Below are positions 55,280 through 64,000 of a DNA stretch of 64,000 nucleotides, piece after piece. The notes under the pieces were generated by a model, which was not told the origin of the DNA, made no database searches, and saw only the letters and a program-made list of their open reading frames with translations. The DNA is from Afipia sp. GTDB lineage: Bacteria; Pseudomonadota; Alphaproteobacteria; Rhizobiales; Xanthobacteraceae. A program made the translations under genes and the position numbers. The stretch is from NCBI GenBank assembly GCA_016201045.1, contig JACQDM010000008.1, positions 620,001 through 684,000 of the forward strand, read 5' to 3'. The first letter of the stretch is position 1; every line of letters begins with the position of its first letter.

Positions 55280-56164
55280 ATGTCCGTTTTGATCGACAAA
55301 AATACCAAGGTCATCTGCCAGGGCTTCACCGGCAAGAACGGCACCTTCCACTCCGAAGCCGCGATTGCTTACGGCACCAAGATGGTCGGCGGCGTATCCC
55401 CCGGCAAAGGCGGATCGACGCATATCGGGTTGCCTGTCTTTGAGACCGTAAAGGAAGCGCGCAAGAAGACGGGTGCCGACGCCAGCGTGATCTACGTTCC
55501 GCCGCCGGGCGCGGCAGACGCGATTTGCGAAGCCATCGACGCCGAAGTGCCACTCATCATCTGCATCACCGAAGGCGTGCCGGTGCTCGACATGGTGCGC
55601 GTCAAACGCTCGCTGTCGGGATCGAAGTCGCGCCTCATTGGCCCGAATTGTCCGGGCGTTGTTACCGCGGGCGAATGCAAGATCGGCATCATGCCTGCCA
55701 ACATCTTCAAACCGGGCAGCGTTGGAATTCTTTCGCGCTCGGGCACGCTGACCTACGAGGCCGTGTTTCAGACGTCGCAGGTCGGCCTTGGCCAGACTTC
55801 GGCGGTCGGAATCGGTGGCGATCCGGTCAAGGGCACCGAATTCATCGACATTCTCGAACTTTTCCTCGCCGACGAGAAAACCAAGTCGATCATCATGATC
55901 GGCGAAATTGGTGGATCGGCCGAAGAAGACGCGGCGCAGTTCCTTAAGGACGAAGCTAAACGCGGCCGCAAGAAGCCGATCGTCGGATTTATCGCAGGCC
56001 GAACCGCGCCTCCGGGCCGCCGCATGGGCCATGCTGGCGCAATCGTCTCCGGCGGCAAGGGTGACGCAGATTCGAAGATCGCCGCGATGGAATCGGCCGG
56101 AATCACAGTTTCGCCGTCACCTGCTCGCCTCGGCACGACGTTGATGGAAAGATTGAAATCATAA
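55280..56164 (+). CDS. sucD: Succinyl-CoA synthetase alpha subunit
   Basis: CoA-binding subunit with the phosphorylated histidine, 294 residues. [17 protein letters not shown] and [12 protein letters not shown]-like ([12 protein letters not shown] here) bind Co[23 protein letters not shown] is typical. The active-site histidine is H251 in [10 protein letters not shown], preceded by [14 protein letters not shown]. Coupled to sucC. Confidence 0.98.
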   Translation: MSVLIDKNTKVICQGFTGKNGTFHSEAAIAYGTKMVGGVSPGKGGSTHIGLPVFETVKEARKKTGADASVIYVPPPGAADAICEAIDAEVPLIICITEGVPVLDMVRVKRSLSGSKSRLIGPNCPGVVTAGECKIGIMPANIFKPGSVGILSRSGTLTYEAVFQTSQVGLGQTSAVGIGGDPVKGTEFIDILELFLADEKTKSIIMIGEIGGSAEEDAAQFLKDEAKRGRKKPIVGFIAGRTAPPGRRMGHAGAIVSGGKGDADSKIAAMESAGITVSPSPARLGTTLMERLKS

Positions 56165-56299
56165 TTCACCTCTTGGTTCTTTTCGGCGCGAAGTTTTGCC
56201 CTAAATAGGGTAATAGATGCGGCAGACAGTATGATCCCTGCCTGCCTATCGGGAAATTATCTCGATATTTCCGCCGGTTAAAAGAATCAGGACGCGAAT
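56165..56299 (+). promoter_or_regulatory. sucD-sucA intergenic region with two short dyads
   Basis: 135 bp. CCCTAAATAGGG at 56200-56211 is a short palindrome followed by TAATAGATG, and GGAAAT / ATTTCC flank a 9-nt loop at 56252-56272. A secondary promoter for sucAB-lpd is possible. No known operator is matched. Confidence 0.3.
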
Positions 56300-59254
56300 A
56301 TGTCTCGCCAGGACGCGAACGCCACTTTTGCTCTCACTTCCTTCCTCGACGGTGCCAACGCCTCCTACATCGACGACATGTACGCGCGGTTCGAGAAGAG
56401 CCCGTCTTCCGTCGACAGCGACTGGGCCGACTTCTTCAAAAGCCTGAAAGACTCGCCGGCCGACGTCCAGAAGAACGCGCGGGGCCCGTCCTGGGAGAAA
56501 GCGAACTGGCCGGCGTCTCCCCGCGATGAATTGACGTCAGCGCTCGATGGCAACTGGGCGCAGGTCGAAAAAATCGTTGGCGGAAAGATTGCTGCGAAGG
56601 CTCAGGCTGCTGGCAGTGACCTGAATTCTCCAGACATCCAACAGGCCACGCGCGACTCTGTACGCGCACTGATGCTCATTCGCGCCTACCGCATGCGCGG
56701 GCATTTCCATGCCAACCTCGATCCGCTCGGTATCGAAGGCCAGAAGGATCATGAGGAACTCGATCCCCGCTCCTACGGCTTCACCGATGCCGACATGGAC
56801 CGCAAGATTTTCCTTGATCACGTGCTTGGTCTTGAAACAGGCACTCTGCGTGAGATCGTCGCAATCTGTCAGCGTACATATTGCCAGACGCTCGGTGTCG
56901 AATTCATGCACATCTCGAACCCGGCGCAGAAGGGCTGGATTCAGGAACGCATCGAAGGGCCGGATAAGGAGATCAGTTTCACGCGCGAAGGGCGCCGCGC
57001 GATCTTGATGAAGCTCGTCGAGGCCGACGGCTTTGAAAAATTCTGCGATGTGAAATTCACCGGCACGAAGCGCTTCGGTCTCGACGGCGCAGAATCTCTG
57101 ATCCCGGCGCTCGAGCAGATCATCAAGCGCGGCGGCAATCTCGGCGTGCTGGATATCGTGCTCGGCATGCCGCATCGCGGACGTCTGAATGTTCTGACGC
57201 AGGTCATGGGCAAGCCGCACCGCGCGTTATTTCATGAATTCAAGGGCGGCTCGGCCAATCCTGACGAAGTCGAAGGTTCGGGCGACGTCAAATATCATCT
57301 CGGCGCGTCGTCGGATCGCGAGTTCGACGGCAACAAAATCCATCTGTCGCTCACCGCCAATCCGTCGCATCTCGAAATCGTCGATCCGATCGTGCTCGGC
57401 AAGGTTCGCGCCAAGCAGGACCAGCACGGCGATCCCCCGGACATGCGCATCTCGACACTGCCGCTGTTGATGCACGGCGACGCAGCGTTCGCTGGACAAG
57501 GCGTTGTCGCGGAGTGTTTTGCTCTGTCGGATCTGAAGGGTTATCGCACCGGCGGTTCGCTGCATTTTATTGTCAACAACCAGATCGGCTTCACGACTTA
57601 TCCGCGCTATTCGCGCTCATCGCCATATCCCTCGGATGTCGCGAAAATGATCGACGCGCCAATTTTCCATGTCAACGGCGACGATCCCGAAGCGGTGGTT
57701 TTCGCGGCGAAGGTCGCGATCGAGTACCGGCAGAAATTCCACAAGCCTGTCGTCATCGACATGTTCTGCTATCGTCGACACGGCCATAACGAAGGCGACG
57801 AGCCGGCTTTCACCAACCCGGTGATGTACAAGAAGATCGCTGGTCATCCCTCGACGCTGGACATCTATTCCAAGCGCCTGATTGCGGACGGTGTGGTCAC
57901 CGACGGTGAGGTTGAAAAGGCGAAGGCCGACTGGCGCGCGCGTCTCGATGTCGAACTCGAAGCGGGCGCCGGTTACAAACCGAACAAGGCGGACTGGCTC
58001 GACGGCAAATGGGCCGGTTACAAGTCCGCCGATATCGGCGACGATCCACGCAAGGGCAATACCGGCGTTGCGATCAATCAGCTGAAGGACATCGGCCAGA
58101 AGATCACCAAGGTTCCCGATGGTTTCCGGATTCACAAAACCATCCAGCGTTTTTTGGATGCGCGTCTGAAGGCGATCGAAACCGGCGAAGGCATCGACTG
58201 GGCCACTGGAGAGGCGCTCGCATTCTGCTCACTGTTGCAGGATGGACATCGTGTTCGCCTGTCCGGTCAGGACTCCGAGCGCGGCACGTTCTCGCAGCGC
58301 CATTCGGTTCTGTTCGATCAGGAAGACGAGAGCCGCTACACGCCGTTCAATCATCTCGGCGACAAGCAGGGTCACTACGAGGTCATTAATTCGCTGCTGT
58401 CGGAAGAAGCGGTGCTTGGCTTCGAGTATGGCTATTCGTTGACCGAACCGAATGCGCTGACGATCTGGGAAGCGCAGTTCGGCGATTTCGCCAACGGTGC
58501 GCAGGTGCTGTTCGACCAGTTCATCTCGTCGGCGGAACGCAAATGGTTGCGCATGTCCGGTCTCGTGTGCATGTTGCCGCATGGCTATGAAGGACAGGGA
58601 CCGGAGCACTCGTCCGCCCGTCTCGAACGTTTCCTGCAGATGTGCGCGGAAGACAATATGCAGGTCGTAAATATTACGACGCCGTCAAATCTGTTCCACG
58701 CGCTTCGCCGTCAGTTGAAGCGAGAGATTCGCAAGCCGCTGATCATTATGACGCCGAAGTCGCTGCTGCGTCACAAGCGGGCGATTTCGAAGCTCGACGA
58801 ACTCGGTCCGGAAACCTCTTTCCATCGCGTGCTGCATGATGATGCGGAGCGCGGCGTAGGCGAGATCAAGCTCGTCGAGGACAAGAAAATCCGCCGGATC
58901 ATTCTTTGCTCAGGCAAGGTCTACTACGACCTGTTCGACGAGCGTGAAAAGCGCGGTATCAATGATATGTACCTGCTTCGGATCGAGCAGCTTTATCCGG
59001 TGCCGCTTAAGGCACTTGTGCTTGAGCTGGAACGCTTCAAGCAGGCTGAAGTCGTCTGGTGTCAGGAAGAGCCGCGCAACATGGGCGCGTGGTATTTTAT
59101 CGAGCCCTATCTGGAATGGGTGCTTAACCAGGTCAACGCGACACACAGGCGCCCCCGCTATGCCGGACGCGCAGCTGCCGCCGCAACGGCAACAGGCTTG
59201 ATGTCGAAGCATCTCGCGCAACTGAAAGCGCTGCTCGACGAGGCGCTCGGATAA
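56300..59254 (+). CDS. sucA: 2-oxoglutarate dehydrogenase E1 component
   Basis: Thiamine-diphosphate decarboxylase of the 2-oxoglutarate dehydrogenase complex. 984 residues. The N-terminal E2-binding segment FLDGANASYIDDMYARFEKSP is present. HRGRLNVLTQVMGKPHRALFHEF, the TPP/Mg motif (GDAAFAGQGVVAE ... NNQIGFTT), RRHGHNEGDEP and QLYPVPLKALVLELERF follow. Full length for the family. An attenuator-like hairpin follows before sucB. Confidence 0.98.
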   Translation: MSRQDANATFALTSFLDGANASYIDDMYARFEKSPSSVDSDWADFFKSLKDSPADVQKNARGPSWEKANWPASPRDELTSALDGNWAQVEKIVGGKIAAKAQAAGSDLNSPDIQQATRDSVRALMLIRAYRMRGHFHANLDPLGIEGQKDHEELDPRSYGFTDADMDRKIFLDHVLGLETGTLREIVAICQRTYCQTLGVEFMHISNPAQKGWIQERIEGPDKEISFTREGRRAILMKLVEADGFEKFCDVKFTGTKRFGLDGAESLIPALEQIIKRGGNLGVLDIVLGMPHRGRLNVLTQVMGKPHRALFHEFKGGSANPDEVEGSGDVKYHLGASSDREFDGNKIHLSLTANPSHLEIVDPIVLGKVRAKQDQHGDPPDMRISTLPLLMHGDAAFAGQGVVAECFALSDLKGYRTGGSLHFIVNNQIGFTTYPRYSRSSPYPSDVAKMIDAPIFHVNGDDPEAVVFAAKVAIEYRQKFHKPVVIDMFCYRRHGHNEGDEPAFTNPVMYKKIAGHPSTLDIYSKRLIADGVVTDGEVEKAKADWRARLDVELEAGAGYKPNKADWLDGKWAGYKSADIGDDPRKGNTGVAINQLKDIGQKITKVPDGFRIHKTIQRFLDARLKAIETGEGIDWATGEALAFCSLLQDGHRVRLSGQDSERGTFSQRHSVLFDQEDESRYTPFNHLGDKQGHYEVINSLLSEEAVLGFEYGYSLTEPNALTIWEAQFGDFANGAQVLFDQFISSAERKWLRMSGLVCMLPHGYEGQGPEHSSARLERFLQMCAEDNMQVVNITTPSNLFHALRRQLKREIRKPLIIMTPKSLLRHKRAISKLDELGPETSFHRVLHDDAERGVGEIKLVEDKKIRRIILCSGKVYYDLFDEREKRGINDMYLLRIEQLYPVPLKALVLELERFKQAEVVWCQEEPRNMGAWYFIEPYLEWVLNQVNATHRRPRYAGRAAAAATATGLMSKHLAQLKALLDEALG

Positions 59255-59261
59255 GGTTTTC

Positions 59262-59293
59262 CGCGCCGTGAAATTCACGGCGCGATCGTTTTT
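59262..59293 (+). terminator. Terminator/attenuator between sucA and sucB
   Basis: CGCGCCGTGA / TCACGGCGCG (10-bp perfect stem, 3-nt loop) is followed after ATCG by TTTTT, 8 bp past the sucA stop codon. It should cause partial termination or stabilise the sucA 3' end within the operon. Confidence 0.7.
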
Positions 59294-59352
59294 GGAAGTG
59301 ATCAGGTCGCAGACAGGCGAACAAGCAGCCCGCGACGCAAGAGGAAAACAAA

Positions 59353-60588
59353 ATGGCTGAAATTCGCGTTCCGACGCTCGGCGAATCCGTCACCGAAGCG
59401 ACCATTGGCAAATGGTTTAAGAAACCCGGAGACTCTGTCGCGGTCGATGAGCCGCTGGTCGAACTCGAAACCGACAAGGTCACGATCGAAGTGCCGGCAC
59501 CGTCGGCCGGAACCCTTGGAGAAATCGTCGCCAAGGACGGCGAGACTGTCGCTGTGGGCGCGTTGCTCGGCCAGATCAGTGAAGGTGCAGGCGGCGCGAA
59601 GCCTGCAGCCGCCAAGCCTGCCGAGGCACCGAAAGCAGCCGCATCTGCTGCCGCCGCTGCTCCTGCGCAAAAGTCACCGCCAGTCGACTCGCCGCAGGCG
59701 CCGTCTGTCCGCAAGCTCTCCGCCGAATCGGGTGTCAATCCGGCCACCGTTCTGGGCTCGGGCAAGGACGGCCGCGTCACCAAGGGCGACATGCTTGCCG
59801 CGATAGAGAAAGCTGCGTCGGCGCCGACGTCGGTCAATCAGCCCGCGGCCGCCATTCAGGTCCGCGCTTCGTCGCCTGCTGACGATGCCGCGCGTGAAGA
59901 GCGCGTTAAGATGACTCGCCTGCGCCAGACCATCGCGCGTCGTTTGAAGGACGTTCAGAACACCGCTGCCATGCTTACGACCTTTAACGAGGTCGATATG
60001 ACCAATCTCATGGCGCTGCGCTCGCACTACAAGGATCTGTTCGAGAAGAAGCACGGCGTGAAGCTCGGCTTCATGGGTTTCTTCACCAAGGCCTGCGTGC
60101 AGGCGCTGAAAGAAGTGCCCGCTGTGAACGCAGAGATCGACGGCACCGATCTTATCTACAAAAATTACTATCACATCGGCGTGGCCGTCGGCACCGACAA
60201 GGGTCTGGTCGTTCCGGTGGTGCGCGATTGCGATCACAAGTCATTGGCCGACATTGAAAAGAGCATCGGCGACTTCGGCAGGAAGGCGCGCGATGGTCAG
60301 CTCAAGATCGAAGACATGCAGGGCGGCACGTTCACGATCTCGAACGGCGGCGTTTACGGCTCATTGATGTCCACGCCGATTCTGAACGCGCCGCAGTCCG
60401 GCATTCTCGGTATGCACAAGATTCAGGAGCGGCCGATGGCGATCGGTGGCAAGATCGAGATTCGTCCGATGATGTATCTGGCGCTGTCCTACGATCATCG
60501 TGTGATCGACGGCAAGGAAGCCGTGACCTTCCTCGTGCGCGTCAAGGAAGGACTGGAAGATCCCGCCCGTCTGGTTCTCGATCTCTGA
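59353..60588 (+). CDS. sucB: Dihydrolipoamide succinyltransferase (E2)
   Basis: Core of the 2-oxoglutarate dehydrogenase complex. 411 residues in the order lipoyl domain ([13 protein letters not shown], lipoylated K42), Ala/Pro-rich linker, E1/E3-binding domain ([28 protein letters not shown], about 117-145) and catalytic domain ending in [19 protein letters not shown] with the active-site histidine. A single lipoyl domain as expected for SucB. Overlaps the next SDR gene as TGATG. Confidence 0.97.
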   Translation: MAEIRVPTLGESVTEATIGKWFKKPGDSVAVDEPLVELETDKVTIEVPAPSAGTLGEIVAKDGETVAVGALLGQISEGAGGAKPAAAKPAEAPKAAASAAAAAPAQKSPPVDSPQAPSVRKLSAESGVNPATVLGSGKDGRVTKGDMLAAIEKAASAPTSVNQPAAAIQVRASSPADDAAREERVKMTRLRQTIARRLKDVQNTAAMLTTFNEVDMTNLMALRSHYKDLFEKKHGVKLGFMGFFTKACVQALKEVPAVNAEIDGTDLIYKNYYHIGVAVGTDKGLVVPVVRDCDHKSLADIEKSIGDFGRKARDGQLKIEDMQGGTFTISNGGVYGSLMSTPILNAPQSGILGMHKIQERPMAIGGKIEIRPMMYLALSYDHRVIDGKEAVTFLVRVKEGLEDPARLVLDL

Positions 60589-61334
60589 TGATGCATAAAG
60601 TCTGCATCGTCACGGGCGGCAGCCGCGGCATTGGCCGCGCGACGGCTCTCGCTGCAGCGAAGCGTCGCTACAAGGTCGTTGTCGGATATGCGAGCAACAA
60701 GGCCGCAGCCGATGAAGTCGTTGCCCAAATCGAGTCGAGCAACGGCAAGGCCATAGCCGTGAAATGCGATGTTGGGAACGAGTCCGACATCCTTACTCTG
60801 TTTAAGGCGGCCGACCAGTTCGGGCCGCTTGCCGCTTTGATCAACAATGCCGGCATTGTGGGCGTGACATCCCGCGTCGACGATATGTCTGCAGAGCGCA
60901 TTCAGCGAATGATGGCCATCAATGTCACCGGCAGCATTCTATGCGCGCGCGAAGCGGTGAAGCGCATGTCCACACGGCATGGCGGCAAGGGTGGCGTGAT
61001 CGTCAATCTGTCGTCGGTTGCGGCGAAACTCGGCTCGCCCAATACATATGTCGACTATGCGGCGTCCAAGGGCGCTATCGATTCCTTCACGGTGGGACTG
61101 GGATACGAAGTCGCCAATGAAGGCATTCGCGTCGCTGCCATTCGCCCCGGTCTGATCGACACGGATATTCATGCCAGCGGTGGCGAGCCGGATCGCGCGC
61201 ACAGGCTGAGCCACATGGTCCCGATGAAGCGCGTCGGTACGGCGGAAGAAATCGCCAACGCCATCGTTTGGCTGATGTCGGACGACGCGTCATACGTCAC
61301 AAGTGCAATTCTTGATGTGTCGGGCGGTCGATAA
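60588..61334 (+). CDS. SDR family oxidoreductase embedded in the 2-oxoglutarate dehydrogenase operon
   Basis: 248-residue classical [13 protein letters not shown] at 9-18, NNAG in [10 protein letters not shown], a serine in [15 protein letters not shown], and [14 protein letters not shown] with the catalytic Tyr-Lys. It resembles FabG/glucose-dehydrogenase-like members, which is not enough to name a substrate. Its ATG overlaps the sucB stop codon (TGATG) and lpd follows 32 bp later, so it is expressed with the 2-oxoglutarate dehydrogenase genes. Confidence 0.9.
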   Translation: MMHKVCIVTGGSRGIGRATALAAAKRRYKVVVGYASNKAAADEVVAQIESSNGKAIAVKCDVGNESDILTLFKAADQFGPLAALINNAGIVGVTSRVDDMSAERIQRMMAINVTGSILCAREAVKRMSTRHGGKGGVIVNLSSVAAKLGSPNTYVDYAASKGAIDSFTVGLGYEVANEGIRVAAIRPGLIDTDIHASGGEPDRAHRLSHMVPMKRVGTAEEIANAIVWLMSDDASYVTSAILDVSGGR

Positions 61335-61366
61335 ATCCCGCCCTCTTAAAGTTACAGGATCAGATC

Positions 61367-62770
61367 ATGGCCTCTTACGATCTCGTCGTCATCGGCACCG
61401 GCCCCGGAGGCTATGTCTGTGCCATCCGTGCGGCACAGCTCGGCATGAAAGTCGCAGTCGTCGAGAAGTGGCCAACCTTCGGCGGTACGTGCCTCAACGT
61501 CGGTTGCATCCCTTCGAAAGCGCTGCTTCAGGCGTCGGAGCGATACGAAGAAGTCACACACATGCTGCCGAAGATGGGCATCGGCGTCGGTAAGCCGAAG
61601 CTCGATCTGGCGACGATGATGAAGTTCAAGACAGACGGCGTCGACGGCAACGTCAAGGGCGTCGACTTTTTGTTCAAGAAAAACAAGATCACACCCTATG
61701 TCGGCACCGGCCGCATCGTTTCGGCCGGCAAGGTTGAAGTGAAGTCGGGCGATGGAAAGACCGAAATTCTTGACGCGAAAAATATTGTCATCGCGACTGG
61801 CTCTGATGTCGCCAAGCTAAAGGGCGTCGACATCGACGAGAAGCGCATCGTGTCGTCGACTGGCGCGCTGGTGCTCGACAAGGTGCCCGAGAAGATGCTG
61901 GTGATCGGCGCAGGCGTTATCGGGCTTGAACTCGGTTCGGTGTGGCGGCGTCTCGGATCGCAGGTCACCGTTGTGGAATTCCTCGACAGAATTCTTCCCG
62001 GCATGGATGGCGAAATCGCACGTTCATTTCAGCGTATCCTCGAGAAGCAGGGCATGACGTTTAGGCTGGGCGCGAAGGTCACCGGCGCCGATACGTCCGG
62101 CAAGAAGCTGAAGGCGAGTGTCGAACCCGCCGCCGGCGGCAAGGCGGAAACGATCGAAGCCGATGTTGTGCTCGTCGCGATTGGCCGCGTGCCTTACACC
62201 GAAGGTCTCGGGCTTAAGGAAGCGGGCGTCGCACTCGATCAGCGCGGTCGCGTTCAGACCGACGGACATTTCGCAACCAACGTCAAAGGCATCTATGCCA
62301 TCGGCGACGTGATCGCGGGGCCGATGCTGGCCCACAAGGCGGAAGACGAGGGCATCGCGATTGCGGAAATTCTCGCGGGCCAGGCAGGTCACACCAACTA
62401 CGATGTCATTCCCGGTGTCGTTTATACGTTCCCGGAAGTCGCGACGGTCGGAAAGACTGAAGAGGAATTGAAGCAGGCTGGCGTGGCATACAACGTCGGC
62501 AAATTTCCCTTCACGGCCAACGGCCGGACCAAAGTGAATCAGACGACCGACGGTTTCGTGAAGATTCTCGCAGATGCGAAGACCGACCGCGTTCTCGGCG
62601 CGCACATCATCGGGGCTGAAGCGGGCGAAATGATCCATGAAGCTGCGGTGCTTATGGAATTCGGAGGCTCGGCAGAAGATCTGGCGCGCACCTGCCATGC
62701 CCACCCGACGAGGTCTGAGGCCGTGAAGGAAGCCGCGCTTGCCGTCGCCAAACGTGCTATCCATATGTGA
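61367..62770 (+). CDS. lpdA: Dihydrolipoamide dehydrogenase (E3)
   Basis: FAD flavoprotein that reoxidises lipoamide with NAD+. 467 residues. FAD motif [10 protein letters not shown] at 10-19, redox disulfide in [13 protein letters not shown] (C42, C47), the NAD motif [12 protein letters not shown], the second FAD block [21 protein letters not shown], and the C-terminal His-Glu pair in [14 protein letters not shown]. Position after sucAB indicates assignment to the 2-oxoglutarate dehydrogenase complex. Confidence 0.97.
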   Translation: MASYDLVVIGTGPGGYVCAIRAAQLGMKVAVVEKWPTFGGTCLNVGCIPSKALLQASERYEEVTHMLPKMGIGVGKPKLDLATMMKFKTDGVDGNVKGVDFLFKKNKITPYVGTGRIVSAGKVEVKSGDGKTEILDAKNIVIATGSDVAKLKGVDIDEKRIVSSTGALVLDKVPEKMLVIGAGVIGLELGSVWRRLGSQVTVVEFLDRILPGMDGEIARSFQRILEKQGMTFRLGAKVTGADTSGKKLKASVEPAAGGKAETIEADVVLVAIGRVPYTEGLGLKEAGVALDQRGRVQTDGHFATNVKGIYAIGDVIAGPMLAHKAEDEGIAIAEILAGQAGHTNYDVIPGVVYTFPEVATVGKTEEELKQAGVAYNVGKFPFTANGRTKVNQTTDGFVKILADAKTDRVLGAHIIGAEAGEMIHEAAVLMEFGGSAEDLARTCHAHPTRSEAVKEAALAVAKRAIHM

Positions 62771-62813
62771 CTGATCCGGCCCCGCGCCGGTCGTCGACGA
62801 ACGAGTGTGCAGA

Positions 62814-63332
62814 ATGCGCCGTCTGCTTCGTCCATTGTGGGTCGTGCTAGCGCTGATCTTTCTGATCGAAGCGTGGCTCTGGGACCGTCTTGAGCCTGTC
62901 GTCGCCTGGGTCGTCGATCGCATTCCCGTTCAGGCGCTCAAGGACTGGCTGAGCGCACGCGTGCATCATCTGTCACCGGGCGCAACGCTGATTGTGTTCG
63001 TTGTTCCGGTGATCCCGCTGTTTCCTCTAAAAGTGATCGGGCTGTGGCTGCTCGCACACAAATATTTCGTCAGCGCTGTTCTGGTGATTGTATTCGCGAA
63101 GCTGCTCGGCGTCGGCATCACGGCATTCGTGTTCGACGTCACGCGCGACAAGCTCTTGCAGATGGGATGGTTCAACCGCCTCTATGAATGGGTACTGACG
63201 GCCCGCGAATGGTCGAAAGCGCAGATCGACCCCATCAAGGCGGCATTCGCGAAATTCCGCGAACAATTCCGAATGCGCTCTTCAACGCGGTTCGTTCAGC
63301 GCCTGCGAAAACGCGTTCATATGTTCCGCTGA
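62814..63332 (+). CDS. Inner-membrane protein of unknown function
   Basis: 172-residue protein. One hydrophobic segment at the N-terminus (LWVVLALIFLIEAWLWD), two to three more between about residues 57 and 110 (TLIVFVVPVIPLFPLKVIGLWLL; FVSAVLVIVFAKLLGVGITAFVF) and a strongly basic C-terminal tail. No named family recognised with confidence; similar hypothetical genes occur after lpd in Bradyrhizobium relatives. A GTG three codons upstream is an alternative start. Confidence 0.8.
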   Translation: MRRLLRPLWVVLALIFLIEAWLWDRLEPVVAWVVDRIPVQALKDWLSARVHHLSPGATLIVFVVPVIPLFPLKVIGLWLLAHKYFVSAVLVIVFAKLLGVGITAFVFDVTRDKLLQMGWFNRLYEWVLTAREWSKAQIDPIKAAFAKFREQFRMRSSTRFVQRLRKRVHMFR

Positions 63333-63350
63333 TCTGGCTTTCGGCAGATG

Positions 63351-63941
63351 TTACATCAGATGCACGGCATGCGGCGCGAACAAGCCGATTGCCGTAAATG
63401 CCACGCCAGCGAGCGCCAAGATGCCGGCTACGCCCGCTAGTGCGATCATGCCTGTGATGATCGTCGCTGACGCCAGCACGATCGCGATCTGAAACGCGGC
63501 GGACGCGACTTCATAGTGATGGTATCGCGCCATCGCTAGATCGCGTTCTTCCTCGGCCTTCTTCGCGCGCGAAGCCAACTGCTCTGAGCCCTCGCCCGTT
63601 TCCGGTTCGGAGCGATAACGCGCCGCAGTCTTACCCCATGCTTCAATCTGCTTTGCGAGAGCGGCCTTGGCGGCATCGTCGCCAATCGTGCCGAGGCTGA
63701 GCTTGGCCTGATCCGACGTTGTCTCGACCACAGTCCGACGGATGCTTTTCGCTTGAAAGAACGCCCAGAGGTTCGAGGCCTCCACATTCTTGCTGATCGA
63801 TTCCGTCTGCGCGCCTTTTCCGAGCGTTTCGGACAGCGCCAAACACAGCGCAATGATCGCAATCAGCAGAGCGATCTTCTTGTTCTCGCCGGAGGCGTGC
63901 TCGGCATGTTCGGCGTGCTCCATACTCTCATGTGCGCTCAT
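63351..63941 (-). CDS. DUF4337 domain membrane protein
   Basis: 196-residue protein. The His/Glu-rich N-terminus (ESMEHAEHAEHA) is followed by a first hydrophobic segment (IALLIAIIALCLALSETLG), then a conserved helical region ASNLWAFFQAKSIRRTVVETTSDQAKL and two C-terminal membrane segments. NLWAFFQAK is diagnostic of DUF4337. Function unknown; the repeated HAEHA could bind metal. Confidence 0.87.
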   Translation of the reverse strand: MSAHESMEHAEHAEHASGENKKIALLIAIIALCLALSETLGKGAQTESISKNVEASNLWAFFQAKSIRRTVVETTSDQAKLSLGTIGDDAAKAALAKQIEAWGKTAARYRSEPETGEGSEQLASRAKKAEEERDLAMARYHHYEVASAAFQIAIVLASATIITGMIALAGVAGILALAGVAFTAIGLFAPHAVHLM

Positions 63942-64000
63942 CCTGGCCCCCTCCGATTGATGGAGCCACGATTGACTGAACTGTACAGGCTGCGCAAGCG

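Overview
The window is ordinary, gene-dense chromosome of a high-GC alphaproteobacterium. It most likely comes from the Bradyrhizobium / Rhodopseudomonas / Afipia / Nitrobacter group (order Hyphomicrobiales). Supporting this are a malonyl-CoA synthetase very close to the Rhodopseudomonas palustris MatB type, alphaproteobacterial-only families (DUF2794, DUF1223, YbbP-type permease), the mdh-sucCDAB-lpd order, and a CCCGGCGAAGGCCGGG palindrome that I recall as typical of that lineage. I see no prophage, CRISPR array, tRNA or rRNA gene, and no classical insertion sequence.

Left part (1-24600). This holds the 5' part of sdhC, a TauE/SafE exporter, and a small GIY-YIG ORF enclosed by perfect 28-bp inverted repeats. 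It continues with matB, an SDR and a fasciclin protein, then a membrane cytochrome b with a Tat-exported molybdopterin (sulfite-oxidase-fold) lipoprotein. Next are a heavy-metal RND pump (adaptor plus permease, no outer-membrane factor), an MFS transporter, leuB, and a secreted caspase-like protein. A run of small secreted proteins of unknown function follows, then asd, a YqhA membrane protein, beta-carbonic anhydrase, a CitE-like lyase, leuD and a minimal zincin. Four small secreted Tyr/His/Gly/Arg-rich proteins lie between leuD and leuC.

Middle (24600-40800). leuC and a VOC protein precede the translation/secretion block ffh-rpsP-rimM-trmD-rplS on the minus strand. Two related 77-bp palindromic elements fill the rpsP-rimM gap. 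Then come an MBL-fold lipase-like enzyme, a secreted SIMPL / GyrI-like pair, dapF-mtaB, an RluA-type pseudouridine synthase, ftsY-yciB, and the cytochrome c maturation operon ccmABCDG. That operon includes a 59-residue ccmD.

Right part (40900-64000). acnA, a DUF1223 protein, an undescribed minus-strand small RNA with its own terminator, DUF2794, a GNAT and a Bax inhibitor-1 protein come first. An ABC transporter pair is divergent from an SGNH esterase with overlapping start codons. Then follow thpR and zapE, and the TCA block mdh-sucC-sucD-sucA-sucB-SDR-lpd, in which an SDR reductase sits between E2 and E3. A membrane protein and a DUF4337 protein close the window. The window therefore carries much of the TCA cycle (sdhC, acnA, mdh, sucABCD, lpd), leucine biosynthesis (leuB, leuC, leuD at three loci) and part of the lysine/DAP pathway (asd, dapF).

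I found no multi-gene system that looks entirely new. The best candidates for undescribed biology are non-coding: the small RNA at 44668-44796, the paired 77-bp palindromes in the rpsP-rimM gap, and the inverted-repeat-bounded GIY-YIG unit. The secreted aromatic-rich protein cluster is the best protein-level candidate.
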